Assembly: GCA_963971425.1 (NCBI GenBank)
Contig: OZ020523.1
Location: 23,603,105 to 23,667,104 of the forward strand
Direction: 5' to 3'
Source of the DNA: Bryoerythrophyllum caledonicum
Taxonomy: Eukaryota; Streptophyta; Bryopsida; Pottiales; Pottiaceae
DNA length: 64,000 nt
Shown: piece after piece, positions 45,334 through 57,606 of the stretch
Position numbering within the stretch: the first letter of the stretch is position 1
Layout of the letters: every line of letters begins with the position of its first letter
Notes under the pieces: generated by a model
Database searches by the model: none
Seen by the model: the letters and a program-made list of their open reading frames with translations, nothing else
Told to the model about the DNA's origin: nothing
Made by a program: the position numbers and the translations under genes

Positions 45334-47976
45334 ATGGCGGGATTGGGGGAGAAGCTGAAGCAGACGGTGGAGCAAGGGTTGGGCAAGGTTGGAGGGAAGT
45401 CTGGCGCCGGGAAACGCATCCTCATTGTGGCCACCTCTCACGACAAGCTTGGCAACACCAACGAGGCCACTGGATGCTGGTGCTACTAACTTCCTCATCT
45501 CAACAGGATCTCCCTTCTTTTGCAGAGAATGAAATAACTGATATCTCTAGAGAGAGATTGATTCTTCCTGAGCTAGTAACGTGTTTTTCCCCTGAGCACA
45601 ATTGGTTATTTGATGGCAGGGCTGAGGAACTGGCCGCTCCTTACTACATTTTCAAGGATGCAGGTGCAGACGTGACCGTTGCGAGCGTGAAGGGTGGAAA
45701 GATCCCAATGGGTGGGTTTGCAATGCCTCATTACAGAAGCATTTTGTATTCTCACAAAGTCATTCCATAGCCACGGCACTGATTATCGTCTGTAGTGTGT
45801 GCTTGAGCTCTCATACTAACTTTGACATGCACTCTTGTGACATGTCTGATCTTCTCAAGGTACTTAGTAGTAGGCTAGGCTTCACCTTGGACAGGAGGAA
45901 TCAAGGATAGCGTGCTCTATATAGCTCTGGATGGAATATTCATTATTGTAGTTAGTGCAGTTCTAACTCCAAAATCAGTGAGTTTTTGTTATATTTTTGT
46001 ACTCATGCTAAGTCGTTGATGTGGTTTTTTTTTTTTTTACTGATGACTTTGTGTTGTGCAGATGAGGCGAGTTTTGGAGAAGGCTTTGTGACTGATCACG
46101 TGAAGCGTTATTTGGGAGACGGTAAGTTGGCAGCTCCACCAAGTATTTTCAACCAGCATCTCAAGCACTCGCATGAGTCTGATATAACTTTCCTTCGCTT
46201 ATTGCAGAGGAGCTGAAGCTGTATGTGGAGAAGTCGTTGGCGGTGAAGGACGTTCCCGGAGCCTATGACGCACTCTTCATTCCTGGTACAAAAATGTCTA
46301 TCTAGTGACTCTAATGCAAATTTCTAAGAAGGGGCAGAATTTTATGGCAACCCAAAGGAAGGTCATTTTCAGGCTTAAAATAAGAACCAACTCTATGGTT
46401 AGCTTCTATGGGGGTATAGTTTCAACACATGTTTAACCCTTCAACAATAAAGGGACTAAAAAGTGATTGTTGAGACTGGTTTTTGGGGAGCCACGGCAGA
46501 TAGAGCTGTTGGATTGATTTGCACTAGTCAATGTGCTCTGCTTTCCTCCATTTAACCCATCTTTATGATCTCCAATTGGTTGAGGTATTGACGAACTACA
46601 ATGTTTTTTGTGAAAAAGGTGAACAATAGAATGTATCCTGTGTGTAGATGTTGTTGTGCATGATCAATTGATTTTCCGAGGGCCTTGTGCACCCTTTCAT
46701 TGGTAGAGGGTTACAGGAGGTCTTCATTTTTATCTGTGGAGGTTGTTAAACTACGGTGTCTTTGGTTGCTACAGGTGGGCATGGAATTGCGTTTGATGGA
46801 CCAGTGGATGAGAACTTGATTGCCGTGGGGGAGAAGTTTTGGGCGGAAGGGAAGATTGTCTCCTCTGTGTGCCATGGGCCAGCTGCTCTTGTCTCTGTGA
46901 AAGCTCCGGATCGCACCCCTATCGTCAAAGGCAAGAAGGTAAAGAGTACTAGTGCTTGCTGCTATTGTTTTGCAATGCTAGAGTTGTTCGTCAAGTCACC
47001 CGGTGTTTCACCTCTTCTTTTGATTTCAAATACTAGTCATTAATCCTAAGGTAGGAAGAATCTGGTGGTGTCTAGACGTCATTTTTTACACCTTTTGAGA
47101 AGAAAGTAGGGAAGTTTAGTCACCTTTGAGAAGAAAGAAAGCAAGAGAGATCATGTTGTATTATGAATCATAGTTTAGTCCCTTCAAGAAGAAAGTAGGA
47201 AGAGATCATGTTGTATTTTATGAATCTTATAAGCGATATGTTACTTCACAAGCAACTCAGATATGAATATCCTTGAATTTGTGGAAAGAGTTTGTTCACT
47301 TTGTTTATGGATTGTTTGTTGTGTCCTAGGTGACCGGGTTCTCCAATGCTGAGGAGGTAGCGGTTGGCAAGACTGACGTAGTGCCATTCCTTCTGGAGGA
47401 CAAGCTCAAGGAGCTGGGTGGACTCTATGAGGCTGGGCCTAATTGGGTATGTCAATTAATGAAAAGATAAATGATATAAAAAGGATTGAAAATCGTGAAA
47501 ATACAATTTTTTTTTTAAAATGAAAAATTGATGATATCTTGTTACTTTCAAGCCATTTAATACCATTTTTTTTGTTCAATTTATTTCAGAAAAAAACATG
47601 TTTTAAGTGAAAGGTTTACATATATTAACTTGATAAGCGACAATTTTGCTTCAATTGTTGTAATATCATTTTCTTACAAGAGGTCTGACAAACATTAAGC
47701 TGAGTCTTTTTATAAATATTATTGTTTAGAAACTAGTTCTTCTAGGAGGACATTTACTTGTATATTTTGTAGGCGAGTTAAGGGTTTAGTGTTTAGGTTA
47801 GGGCATATGGGTTAGGATTTTTGTTTTGAGGCAATTTTTAAGGTTTTTCAAGTTTTCTTATCACTTATTTGGTTGCATTGCAGCATCCGAAGGCTGTTGC
47901 AGATGGGCAGTTGATCACAGGGCAAAATCCGGGCAGCTCTACTCTTGTGGCGGAGCTCGTTCTCAAGGCTCTTTAA
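45334..47976 (+). CDS. DJ-1/PfpI family (HSP31/glyoxalase III-like) protein, 249 aa
   Basis: Seven exons join in phase: 45334-45479, 45620-45711, 46062-46121, 46208-46285, 46775-46938, 47330-47446 and 47884-47976 (750 nt). The product has the class-I glutamine-amidotransferase-like fold: RILIVATSHDKL, AEELAAPYYIFKDAGADVTV and ASVKGGKIPM, then DEASFGEGF, YDALFIPGGHG and the nucleophile elbow VCHGPAAL (Cys about 158, His next), ending ITGQNPGSS. The long form with the acidic DEASFGEG segment is typical of HSP31-type members, which act as chaperone, deglycase or glutathione-independent glyoxalase (methylglyoxal to lactate); activity here is inferred. About 25 basic/Gly residues precede the fold. 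No break is visible, and length is normal. Intron 1 starts GTGCTA, a weaker donor, but the phase and homology fit. Confidence 0.9.
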
Positions 47977-49833
47977 AGTGAACATGTTGTACTTTGTATA
48001 TTTTGATATAGGGTTTAGGGTTAGAGAAATATTGTAATCTCTAAACTTGAACTCTAAAATCTGTGATGTACACATGACTATTAAATAAAAGTCTCATGAT
48101 CGAGTATTTTGTGAACTTATTTGGTTTATTTTCTTTAGTGTTTGAGACTTGTGGTTAAATTTGAAGGTGCTTTTGATCAAATTTTGAGTTGTTATTTAAC
48201 TTTATATATATATCAAAGTTCCCATCTCCTATTCTTAGATTTGTTTTAGTATATATTCCAAGTCCATTCACATGTTATAAAGATTGAGGTTCCTTCTTTG
48301 GAAAAATATGTGCACTATTCATTCTTTAAGGAGTAACAATGTACAAACCTTTTTATGATGTTACCTCTATTATTTGATTTGATTGCCCAATTGCTTGAAG
48401 GTATTTTAAATGATATAATGTTCAAAACTTCAAAAGCATACACAATTATGAGAGACAATTATAATCAATATCTCTCTGGCCTTTGTTGTAGCTTAATAGG
48501 TCTTGAAATGTGGATTTACTCCAAAGCCTTTTTACTTCTAATTATGTAGAGGATGAAATGCTTACAGAGATAACCATTCCAAAGATGCCACTAAAAAATT
48601 ATGATGACTTTGAATTCTTATCGTTTTGAAATTGTTATTTTAATCAACACCTCAATTTAGATAACTTTAGCTAAATCATTAGATAACAATGTATATGTCT
48701 ATTGCACCACTTTAGAACATAATTAGCTTAGAATTTATGATTGTGCACAAAAATGCCTGTATTGCAAAATGTGAAACAAGTATAATTCAAATAATATATT
48801 GATGTGCAAGATTATTGAAACATAAATATACTTGACTCCATCACTTGGAAAAACTAAAGTTGGCTTCGTAGCCTTGAAGGACCATTGAGGGTCCCAAGGT
48901 GGGCTTTGCCGAACTCTGGCAAGTTTCCACGATTGTAATTTATATTTCTAGTATTTGAAAATTTTCACAAAGATGCAAGAAGATTAGAACTGCATGGGAA
49001 TAATAGTTTTTATTCCCATCAAAGAAATAGAAAATATTTATGCATTCAAAGTGATTTTTGTCAACAACAAACACCTTGGGTTTTGTCTATTGAAACAATT
49101 CCTAACAAAACAACGACATTGTAATTACAATATTCATGAAGATTGGGACACTTTTAACACCCCTAGAAATACATATTTCAACATGTACTACAATATCTAA
49201 AAACACATAGGGTGCAAAGGACGCAAATTGGCGGAGAGTATCCAAATTGGCCCAATGATAATCATACTACTAAAATCATAATCTGTGCAGTGAACCACGC
49301 AGCGATCAACCACGCAGTCAACTGTACAGTGAACTATAGAGACGCTATAGTCAACCGCGTAGTGAATCATGTTATCTTTTTTTATATAGTTTGTAATATA
49401 AAAACTACATTAAAATGGTCGGACCAGTGCGTTGCAAAGCAAGTGCCAAATTCTAGTATAATAATAAAAATCCTTTGACAATCATGCTCCATCTTTTTAG
49501 GTGATTTTTGAGATCCCGGTGCAAATACCCTTTCTCGTCATCCCTCAATACCCTTTCTCGCCATCCCTCAATACCCTCTCTCGTCATCCCTGCAAGTACC
49601 CTTTCTGAGAGCATCCGCACCCTGACCTCAATCCATCGAAGTTCCACCTAGTTATCTCTCGGGTATGAACATCACACCACCATAGTATCAGTAGTGTATG
49701 TTTCGGGTATCATAAAGTTCTCACCATAGTATCACGCGGGTATGCGCCAGTGAGCATGTGCAGATGCACACACGTTGTGTTCGAACCGCAATGCTTTGAC
49801 GCAGTTGCGAGGATTTGTGAGAGACTAGCAGCC
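47977..49833. other. Intergenic region between the DJ-1 and CDK5RAP3 genes
   Basis: The first ~100 bp is probably the DJ-1 3' UTR (AATAAA-like ATTAAATAAAAG at about 48,080). The middle is AT-rich without a supported gene. At 49,520-49,600 there is a short direct repeat (ATACCCTTTCTCGYCATCCCTCA three times), and the last ~150 bp should hold the CDK5RAP3 promoter. Confidence 0.5.
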
Positions 49834-52800
49834 ATGGCCGACGCCGCAGCAGGAGGAGGCCCCGATGCCGCGTCGCTCCTTCCCATTGACATCGCCTACT
49901 CCAAGCTCGCAGGTGCGCTCCGTCTCCTCCTTGCAAGCTTTTCAGCTCCAGGTTTGGTGGCTTAACGAGAGTGCGATTGTGGTGACAGATTGGCTGGTGG
50001 ATCGCAAGAGGATTCCCGCGGACTGGCGCAAGAAGGTCGCGTCGCTGCGGGCCAGAATTGCTGCCGCTCTCGCGTCGCTGCCGCAGTCGGAGGACGAGTG
50101 GTTGCAGAGCGTGATTGCTGAGAGTGAGTGCCGTCGTGCTCTGGTTGAGGTTTTCTTTCCTTTATGTCTGAGGTTCAATTGATTGCCTTGCGACGATGAG
50201 CTCTTTGTGTTGTTCTCACTCTGCAAGTCGACTGGAACAGGGGACTGAGAGTTAGGGTTTCGATTTTTTTGCTTACTCCACATTTCCGTGTCTTTTTTGT
50301 TGATTGGAAGAGGTTGAATTGCCGTCGCGATGATGAGCTTTGATTGTTTTGATAGTCTTCAATTGTCTGATAAACAGAGGGCTGAGAGCTCGGATTTCGG
50401 CATAATCCTTATTTCCGTGTCTTTCTTTTGATTGGAAGAGGTTGAAATGCGGTTGCGATGATGAGCTCTTATTGTGTTTGGCAGTCGATTGAACTGGAGA
50501 GTGAGAATTAGGGTTTAAGGTATAGTTCTGTGTGTTTGACGCAGACACTGGCTATTTGGAAGCGAAGCGTGTCCGGGAATTGTTGGTTGAAGCCAGTCCT
50601 GAGTCTCGTAACTTTTTCGGTCGCCTTTCTGGAGCAGCGGTGAGTTGAGGATTATTTGATCGAGCTTTCTATATGAAATGTTACTTGTCTCATGTGGCTG
50701 ACAATGTGTGACAGGGTGAGTGGGATGGAATTGTCCGAGCTTACGAGAAGGAGCTGTTGCATCTCGGGGAAGCAGCACAGATTATGGTGCAATACACAGA
50801 CTATGAGATGTATGTTTCAATCAACCTTCATTGCTTAATCCAGAATCTGACTTGGACGTTCGGTTTTAAATTTCATCTGAACTCTGGCAGGGCCTGGTTG
50901 ATTGATCAGTTTGTTTGGCGTCTTTGAATTGGACGGACATGCCTGACGTTGTTGCGAGGGTGTTGTGGTGCAAAGTCCAAGTCAGAAGAAGGAGATCGCT
51001 AAAGTGCAGCACCACCTGACTGATATGGAGAAAAAAGAGGCAGAGTATAAGCGGAATGCAGCGGCCGCAGCCACTAGGTATCAACAGGCTTGTCAAGAGC
51101 TTGGTATCAAGGTCAGGATCTTTGGCGATACAATTGTTTCTTTGGACGGTTCCGCAATCTTGAATGTCGTCAATTTCCTTATTCACGTATCTTCACGGCT
51201 GTAGGGCATCGATGTCAAAGCAGAGTTGAAGACCCTTGGCAAGTCTCTTCCGGCTGTATTTATGAAGGTTGTGGAAGCCGTCTGCGATGCCAAAGTAGGA
51301 GAATCAATGGAGTTGTATCACGCTTTGGTGTCTTATGCACATTCAGGGCCTGAGGTATCCAGCTACTCTCCATTAAATTCACATAAATATTGCAATACCT
51401 TGGATCCGCTGTGTGTCGTTTGTGTGATGACTCACATGTGGTAATGTCAGAAGGAGCAGAGGCCTAATTTACCAACACTTCAAGAGCTTCGCGACCATCC
51501 ACCTAGCTTTGGTCAAGGGAGAGAAAACAATGCAGATGATAGTCACCAGTCTATTGTAGGTGGAACTGGGCATGAAGGTGCTATCGACTGGGGTGTGGAT
51601 GCTTCAAGTGGTCAGGAAGGTGCTGATCAAATAGACTGGGGTGTGGACACTTCAAGTGGTCAGGTTGGTGCTGATCAGATAGACTGGGGCGTTGGTGTGG
51701 AAAGTACAGACGGTGTTGCAGAAAGTAGTTCAAATGGTATCGACTGGGGTATCGATGATTCGGACGCAAGCAAGTTGGAAACCGACATCATTTGGGACAT
51801 TGGACCTCTGACGCCACAAGCAGAGACAAGCCCCGAATCCGATTTTGTTCTGCTTCAGCAAGACGAGGGCCTTGAAACCGGTGGTGAAATAAATTGGGAT
51901 ATAGATTTAGACGAGAGCGGTGTGGACGCAGCAGATCACACCGATAGATTGCCAGAAACAACGGGGGTAGGGCGATTCCTCGAGACTGAGTACAGAAACG
52001 TGTTACTGGATGACTTATTTGAGGTACTATTTCAGATTCTCTATCCTCAGTTGTAGCTCTTACGCGTCAGTTCAGAGATGCTCTGTTCAACTAGTTGCGC
52101 ATGTAGTTTCGTCAATGAGCCAACAGGCAATCTCTCTGAAAATTTTAGTAAATGTTATGAAACCACTCATTATGGTCTGTTGCAGCTGAAAGCTTTTGTG
52201 AAGCAAAGGGTGGAGGAGCTGGAGAGGGAAGAAACGGCCGCACTTCAAAACCAGGTGCAGGCTATGGCGCCAGCCGCCTGTTTCCCGCATGGGTCGGACG
52301 CACTGCTGGACATGACTTCTCACATCACTGCTGCTATCGATTTGCTTACAGCTCAGAAGACAAGGGATCTGTGCTTGCTTGTAACATCTGCTAGGTATGG
52401 ACAAACCTTTAGACGTTTAAACCGACTCAGCGGCAAGTATTTTGATGCCAGTAGAGTTACTTGCGACGTCGTCCGGACTTTTAACCCCTAAAGGACCAAG
52501 TTATCTCTCTTGAGGAACATATTTCTGATGAATTGAGTCTATTGCTTGCAGGTTTTTAGATAGGTTGCACCAGTCGTTGGTGGCCAAGAAAGAAAGTGAG
52601 ACGAAGCTACTTGCAAGCCTGAGGGATCTCAGCCAAAAGCGAACCGAACTCAGAAACTCCTTGACGCTTTTGTGGCCAAAACAGGTATGTTCATCTCCCA
52701 AGTTTGTAGCTAAAACTCCCAGATGATGTTTACAGGTTTAATTCTCAAATTGCTTGCAGGAGTCTGCTCTGAAGAGAGCACGGGAAGTGAAGGAGCACGT

Positions 52801-52882
52801 GCAAGGGTGCATTTCTACATTGTATGAAGGGCGTCCTGTGAATATCATTGGAGCAATCAACACCGTCCTAGGACTAGCTTAG
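49834..52882 (+). CDS. CDK5RAP3: CDK5RAP3 / C53 homologue, 575 aa
   Basis: Ten exons join in phase: 49834-49912, 49989-50123, 50545-50639, 50715-50809, 50976-51111, 51205-51354, 51451-52023, 52186-52394, 52552-52684 and 52760-52882 (1,728 nt). The start [20 protein letters not shown] is the characteristic N-terminus. It is followed by [25 protein letters not shown], coiled-coil regions and a C-terminal [10 protein letters not shown]-like end. The acidic central linker carries IDWG four times (codons at 51583, 51631, 51679, 51739) plus IIWD and INWD, the shuffled ATG8-interacting motifs of C53. C53 acts with UFL1 and DDRGK1 in the UFM1 E3 complex at the ER and as an ER-phagy receptor (family knowledge). 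Exon 5 uses an acceptor (GCAAAG|T) that restores the conserved EIP. Intact. Confidence 0.95.
51583..51750 (+). repeat. 48-bp coding repeat with IDWG motifs
   Basis: Within CDK5RAP3 exon 7 the 16-residue unit [16 protein letters not shown] is tandemly repeated (IDWG codons 48 bp apart at 51583, 51631 and 51679), and a fourth, more diverged IDWG lies 60 bp on. The nucleotide similarity of units 1 and 2 indicates recent tandem duplication of the ATG8/UFM1-binding motif. Confidence 0.85.
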
Positions 52883-54759
52883 GAGTTGCACTTGATTCTT
52901 TATCATTATAGATCCATGTAGAAGCCAAGATTGTTGTTGAGTCTGGGCACAATTTTCCGCGCGATGCATTTGAGGTGATTTGTCACATGTCCCCAGCTTA
53001 ACCCCTAAAATTCCTTGACTATTTCTTACCCGGAAACATTTTAAAACTGCTCATTCTAGTGCAAAGAGTGTCGAAGAGAAATAAAGTCATTTCCATTTCC
53101 AACCGGAACATCTTAATCCATACTACTAGAAACACATGCTCACAAGTTTTCATAATCTTTGACCACACAAATTGAAAGATTATAGTGCTTGATGGGAAAA
53201 TGTTTTTCTTCTTCCCTTGACTTCTTCCCTTGAATTCACACCAAGAGGACTCAAAGTTTCTAACCTTGTTAAATTAGGGTGCAAAAAGACCATTCAACGT
53301 CTCTTGAATGCTATAATCTTCTAATCCATACAGTCAAAAACTATATAAAAAAATCAGATATGTTCTTCTAGTATTTCATAACAACATCCTAGGGTTAGAA
53401 GTGAAATGGGATCATTATTTATGAATGTGTTATATTGGTAGTCTCAATGATAGTTTTAAAGTTCTTTTTTCCATAAATATTAACCAAGATCCAATACGGG
53501 TCAATGAATTTGAGGGGAAAATAACAAAATCCAACTATATTCATACATGTATATGCTTAGGGTGTAATGATACGCTCACACCACAAATTTCACTCTTCAC
53601 TTTGTCAGGTGGAAAAAAAACCCTTTTTTTTCGTAGAAGGAAGACCATGAGTACATGTCAGAATGAGAGCCATGACTAAATTGTGTCACAAATGGAAGCT
53701 TCAGCTTTCAGAAGTTGCATGAACTTTCTTCATTATTTCTTGTACATGCACCTTCAATCCAATGACTAGATGCTTGACAGAAGAAGCTTCGTTGCAGTAA
53801 ATGCAAGGCTCCTCTCATTCATTGCCACAGAACATGCATTCATGTCGCTTCAGGCCAAGAAATTCTCCAAAAACAATTGTTTCATAAATCCTCTAGTATG
53901 TCAAAAATTCCAATCAATAATACCTAAGTCGTGTCCAAATTCTACCAGATGGAGGCAGATCAAAATAAAGCAACTGGGGAAGCTGCAGTTTCTATACACT
54001 ATCTGTAGAGTCAATTGCAAACGCACCCATTAACACCGCGGGATTCCAGGAGACAGTGTTGTAGAGGCCCATTTTGGGTCTTTCTGGCGTATAAGGGTTA
54101 ATGTTGCAGTGGAAAATTCAGTTTCCAGTGGGATTTGTACACCCAACATTGAATATAGTGTGGATTCATAATTGATGTGGATCACCCACACTAATTTGCA
54201 ACAAGCACATCCATGTCAAAATCTGATTGGCTATTCAAGTGTAGTAGTTGCTGATTGGATGTAAATTTCCAAGTAGTGTAGAAACTCCTCTCTGGTGCAC
54301 ACAATATTCGATATTTGGTGTAGTGGTCACTTGTAAATGCACTTGTGTCTCACTTGTGTAGTATCTAATCAAGGTACTTTATTACTGAAGCATTCCAAAA
54401 AAATTATGACAAGTGATTGGTGGGCAATACAAGAATATACAAGAACATTTACAAGGGTCTGAGGATTCGCTTAAATAGGGTATACAAAGTCTTTTTTTCA
54501 GATTTTAAAAACGGATTAGAGCTCTTCACTGTGAGTCTTAAGTGTGTGTTGAGACAATGATTAGTACAAGTTTATTGCATGGGAATAGTGTCCACTACCT
54601 TGAGATGCTAACATCGAAACATGCACTGCAACAAACAAGCATTCGAATTCATATGGTCGTGGACAAAACAATGAATGGAAATGCAATCAAACATCAACAA
54701 TGAATGAGACTGAGTTCATAAATAACTGTGATGTGAACAGAAACATCAACAGCCTGGAA
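52883..54759. other. Intergenic, with a minus-strand copy of the dispersed repeat
   Basis: 53,080-53,340 is related in inverse orientation to 3,300-3,480 and 31,500-31,690 (ATAATCTTTCAAT, GTGGTCAAA and GTGAGCATGTG blocks). Short frames such as 53,770-54,033 (+) lack a family or splice support. No gene is supported. Confidence 0.45.
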
Positions 54760-55062
54760 CTAACCAAGAGAAAACCCAGGCAATATATAAAACATACAAT
54801 AATCTCTAGACTCCATCAGACCACTTCTTCTCTTTGTCAGCAGAAATAGAATCATGGTAACAACGCCCAAGATGCACCACCGGTCGAAAGGAAAGTTGCT
54901 TCGTCTCACCAAGTCCATCGCTTGCCAGTCACCTTCTTCGACAAAACCAAAACTCATGGTGTCCATTGAAAGATGGTGTTTTTCCTGATCCATCAAAGGC
55001 CAAATCTTGTGCTCCTTCGCTATGGTTCCATTAGCTGCATGTGCCTGCCACAACATTCCCAA
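54760..55062 (-). CDS. Possible exon of unknown gene
   Basis: A minus-strand frame of about 95 codons follows an acceptor-like sequence (TGTTGTGGCAG|GCACATGC at about 55,045) and contains a hydrophobic segment (RWCILGVVTMILFLL). Product: AHAANGTIAKEHKIWPLMDQ at the start, PGFSLG at the end. It lies about 470 bp downstream of the SMR-type gene on the same strand. It could be a separate small gene with one membrane helix, or part of a 3' UTR. Unrecognised. Confidence 0.3.
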   Translation of the reverse strand: MGMLWQAHAANGTIAKEHKIWPLMDQEKHHLSMDTMSFGFVEEGDWQAMDLVRRSNFPFDRWCILGVVTMILFLLTKRRSGLMESRDYCMFYILPGFSLG

Positions 55063-55528
55063 CCAAAATCAGATAACAAGTCTTGAAAGGTTACGTTTAG
55101 TCTAGGATTACAGACACTGATAACAGTCTCCGAGAGTTACATCGATGGCAGTCTAAAAGTATGAACACTAATAGTTTTGGACGATCGTATCAACAACGGA
55201 GGTGTAACTTCAAAGATTGGGGAATTCGGTTGACTACCTCGGCTGCGTGAAGCGCTCGCGTTTAGGTGGCAATCGTCGCATTGGCCACCGACCGTGCAGC
55301 AGCAGCAGCGGAAACCACCGCCGCAAACTCTCGTAATGCCGTATTCCGCCTCGAAATGTGCACTTGGTGGCGGTTGCGGCGTCTACGAGATGTAGACGCG
55401 GTTCTGTCCGAGGAGGAGGAGGAGGCGCTGAGAGCTTGCATCAGAGTTGCGTCAAGATGTCTACGGGGTAGACGAGGTTCAGAAGGCGGACCACTCAGTG
55501 CTTGCATCAGAGTTCTGTTGAGTCGTCC

Positions 55529-55924
55529 TCAGAAGAGGTACCCCGGGGAGAATCCGAACTTAGGCATGGGGTTGGAGGCGCGGGCGCTGCGGCCGCTCGC
55601 GCGGGGCTTCTTGGGCGCGGGGGGGCACAGGTCCACGTCCACGACGGGGATCCGGTGCTTCTTGGACTTGGGCGTCTCGCATCCCCGGGGCAGCGACTCG
55701 CGGGAGGAGCACGCCTCCTGCTCCTCCGAGCTGCTCGCCTTGTTGGTGCCCTTCTCGGTGGTGCAGGAGCTCCCGGAGGACGACGAGGTGGGTGTGGTTC
55801 CGGGCTGCTGGCGCGCCCAGGTGTCCAGCGACAGGCAGCTCCTGCGCTTCCCTGACGACTGCGCCATCTTCTGCGACTGGGTACGCAAAACGGAGCAGCG
55901 GCACATCGCGGCAGTGGACGCCAT
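55529..55924 (-). CDS. SMR: SIAMESE-RELATED (SMR) type cyclin-dependent kinase inhibitor, 131 aa
   Basis: A single-exon minus-strand frame from ATG 55924 to the stop at 55529. It encodes a small basic, Ser-rich protein with the SIM/SMR signature GCETPKSKKHRIPVVDVDLC followed directly by PPAPKKPR (residues 81-108), and a C-terminal KFGFSPGYLF reminiscent of the aromatic C-terminal motif of the family. SMR proteins bind CDK-cyclin complexes in the nucleus, restrain mitosis and promote endoreduplication or stress arrest (family knowledge). I chose the ATG at 55924 (ATTAATGGCG context); an in-frame ATG at 55960 would add 12 residues. Length is typical. A CT-repeat leader (55,955-55,985) precedes it. 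The antisense 245-codon frame is a shadow. Confidence 0.85.
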   Translation of the reverse strand: MASTAAMCRCSVLRTQSQKMAQSSGKRRSCLSLDTWARQQPGTTPTSSSSGSSCTTEKGTNKASSSEEQEACSSRESLPRGCETPKSKKHRIPVVDVDLCPPAPKKPRASGRSARASNPMPKFGFSPGYLF

Positions 55925-57096
55925 TAATGTCTCCCTCCAAAACTCAGAAAAAAGAGACACAGAGAGAGAGAGAAAGGAAACAAAAAGAGTCTCCAGCTAC
56001 TGAACTTGCTCGCCACCACCACAGCAAAACGTAATCACCTCCTGCAACGATCTCACTCACACCTCACTTCTGTGCAACAACTCCCTCAGCTTGAATGTGC
56101 CAAAACAACTGGGGTTTTCTTCAAATCTAAACGATAAAATAATGAACTGCGGAGTGCGAAAAATTCAAGCTTTAGGGCGCTGAAACGAACACCTCAGAAA
56201 TACTAAAACTCCTCCCACACCTCCGAAGCGTGCTAGAGATTCACAGTTTGGACGGCCCAGGGCTCTTCTACTGAAACTCCCTCGCTAGAAAAATTCAGGC
56301 GCCGAAACTCACACGGCGTACCAACAACCTGCTCCTCCTTCGAAAACTCAACTCTGGGTATCTCAACGCAGCGCGAAAACTAATGAAAAACCTCGACCTG
56401 CAACACTAATGAAAAGACTCGCACCTCGAGAATCAGAGCTGTAGACATCGACCCATAGCTGAGTTAAGTTAAGTACTACTTCACAGCTGACGAGAGCGGC
56501 CAAGGATCCAGTTCGGAGGCTTCAGGAGCCCAAAGGCGCGTTCCCCGTCTACGACGTTTGGAGATTCCGCGCCGGTCGTGGTAGATGCGAGACGCACGGG
56601 TTTCGGGCCCCGCAGACCTAATGACGGCGACGCGGGGGCCGTCGCGGGCACATGACGACGCAGCCGGGCGCGGGTCCTGCGACGCGACCTCCCTGGCGCC
56701 CGGCGGCCCGCGATCCGGGAGCTAATTCTAGCAGTGCGCTTTTAACGGGGGGTAAGTAATATGTATTTCTGGGGGCAGTTTTTAATCTTTTTTTTAACTG
56801 GGGCCAGTTTTTTAATTATTTTGTTTACTGGGGGCAGGGGTGGAAAAACAGCGGCGCCGGCGGAAAGTGGGATTCCACTCGGGTGAATGATGCGGCCTTC
56901 TTTGGTAAGTTACATGATGCTCGGTGTGGCGCTTTGGGGGCTGCTCTTTCCACAAAAGTATTCATTATTCATTGCGCTTTGGCAACTAGGGCTATTTGGG
57001 TCTAGGCTGCAGTTTGATCATGGTTTCTTTAGTTCTCAACTTGGTTTTGCACGTTGGTGACTTTTCTCAAAATAATTACTTGATTTGGATGTTGTG
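55925..57096. promoter_or_regulatory. Upstream region of the SMR-type gene
   Basis: Immediately upstream of the minus-strand start is a purine-run/CT-repeat leader. Further up, 56,500-56,740 is GC-rich and may be a promoter CpG-rich stretch. Around 56,880-57,060 a plus-strand stretch (VNDAAFFG...) faintly recalls a plant retroelement RNase H domain but is too short and degraded to call. Confidence 0.4.
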
Positions 57097-57490
57097 TTTT
57101 TTTTTTTTTTTCCTTGGCACGAATCAAACCAAGATTGGATTGCAAGAAAGAAAAGAAGAACCGAGTAGAGCCGGTCACGCATAGTGAATTGCTCTCATCA
57201 AAGTCACATGGTCACCTCTTCTACTACACATAGCTTGAGAACGGTTCCAATTGGCGACAAAATGGGTGGAGCGATGGTCCTACTCTGATGAGAGTTGGTC
57301 GTCACAACTTTGTCCCAAGCCACCCTGTCATAGTTAGTGAGCCTTGCCAAATGGTACTTTGAATCTTGTGGATCGTCCATTGGTGTTGACTCAACATCCA
57401 ATCATTGCAGGTGATTCGATTTTTGAGTGGCATTTTAGAGTAGTATAGTCGTAGAAGGTAGACATGACTATCCCCATTGTTGTAAAGCAA
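57097..57490 (-). mobile_element. LINE 3' fragment with poly(A)
   Basis: Minus-strand frames 57,490-57,302 and 57,401-57,204 encode CNDWMLSQHQWTIHKIQSTI and NYDRVAWDKVVTTNSHQS, which parallel RNDWEFNQHGWTPYKVESVI and DYGRIAWDRIRTTNSEMN in the 43.9-44.7 kb copy. The 3' non-coding part is also alike, and a 15-bp T run at 57,097-57,111 is its poly(A) tail. Frameshifted, 5'-truncated copy. Confidence 0.7.
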
Positions 57491-57520
57491 GCAACATTCT
57501 TGTGATAGTGATCTCTACGG

Positions 57521-57606
57521 AAAAAAAAAACAAAAAAACAAAAAAACAAAAAAAACAAAAACAAAAAACAAAAACAAAAACAAAAACAAAAACAAAAACA
57601 AAAAAC
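57521..57606 (+). repeat. (AAAAAC)n / A-rich microsatellite
   Basis: An almost pure run of As interrupted by single Cs at 6-8-bp intervals, probably derived from a retroelement tail near the adjoining LINE fragment. Confidence 0.85.

Noticed and set aside
49415-49460. Helitron-like 3' end (small hairpin followed by CTAGT)
   Set aside because: The stem is only about four base pairs, the following base is A rather than T, and no matching 5' TC end was found.
55266-56003. 245-codon plus-strand ORF
   Set aside because: Antisense to the SMR-type gene, whose signature motif is unmistakable on the minus strand; open only because of high GC.
56880-57060. Possible RNase H domain of a LINE on the plus strand
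   Set aside because: Only a faint VNDAA-type resemblance, no second motif, and the nearby LINE fragment is on the other strand.
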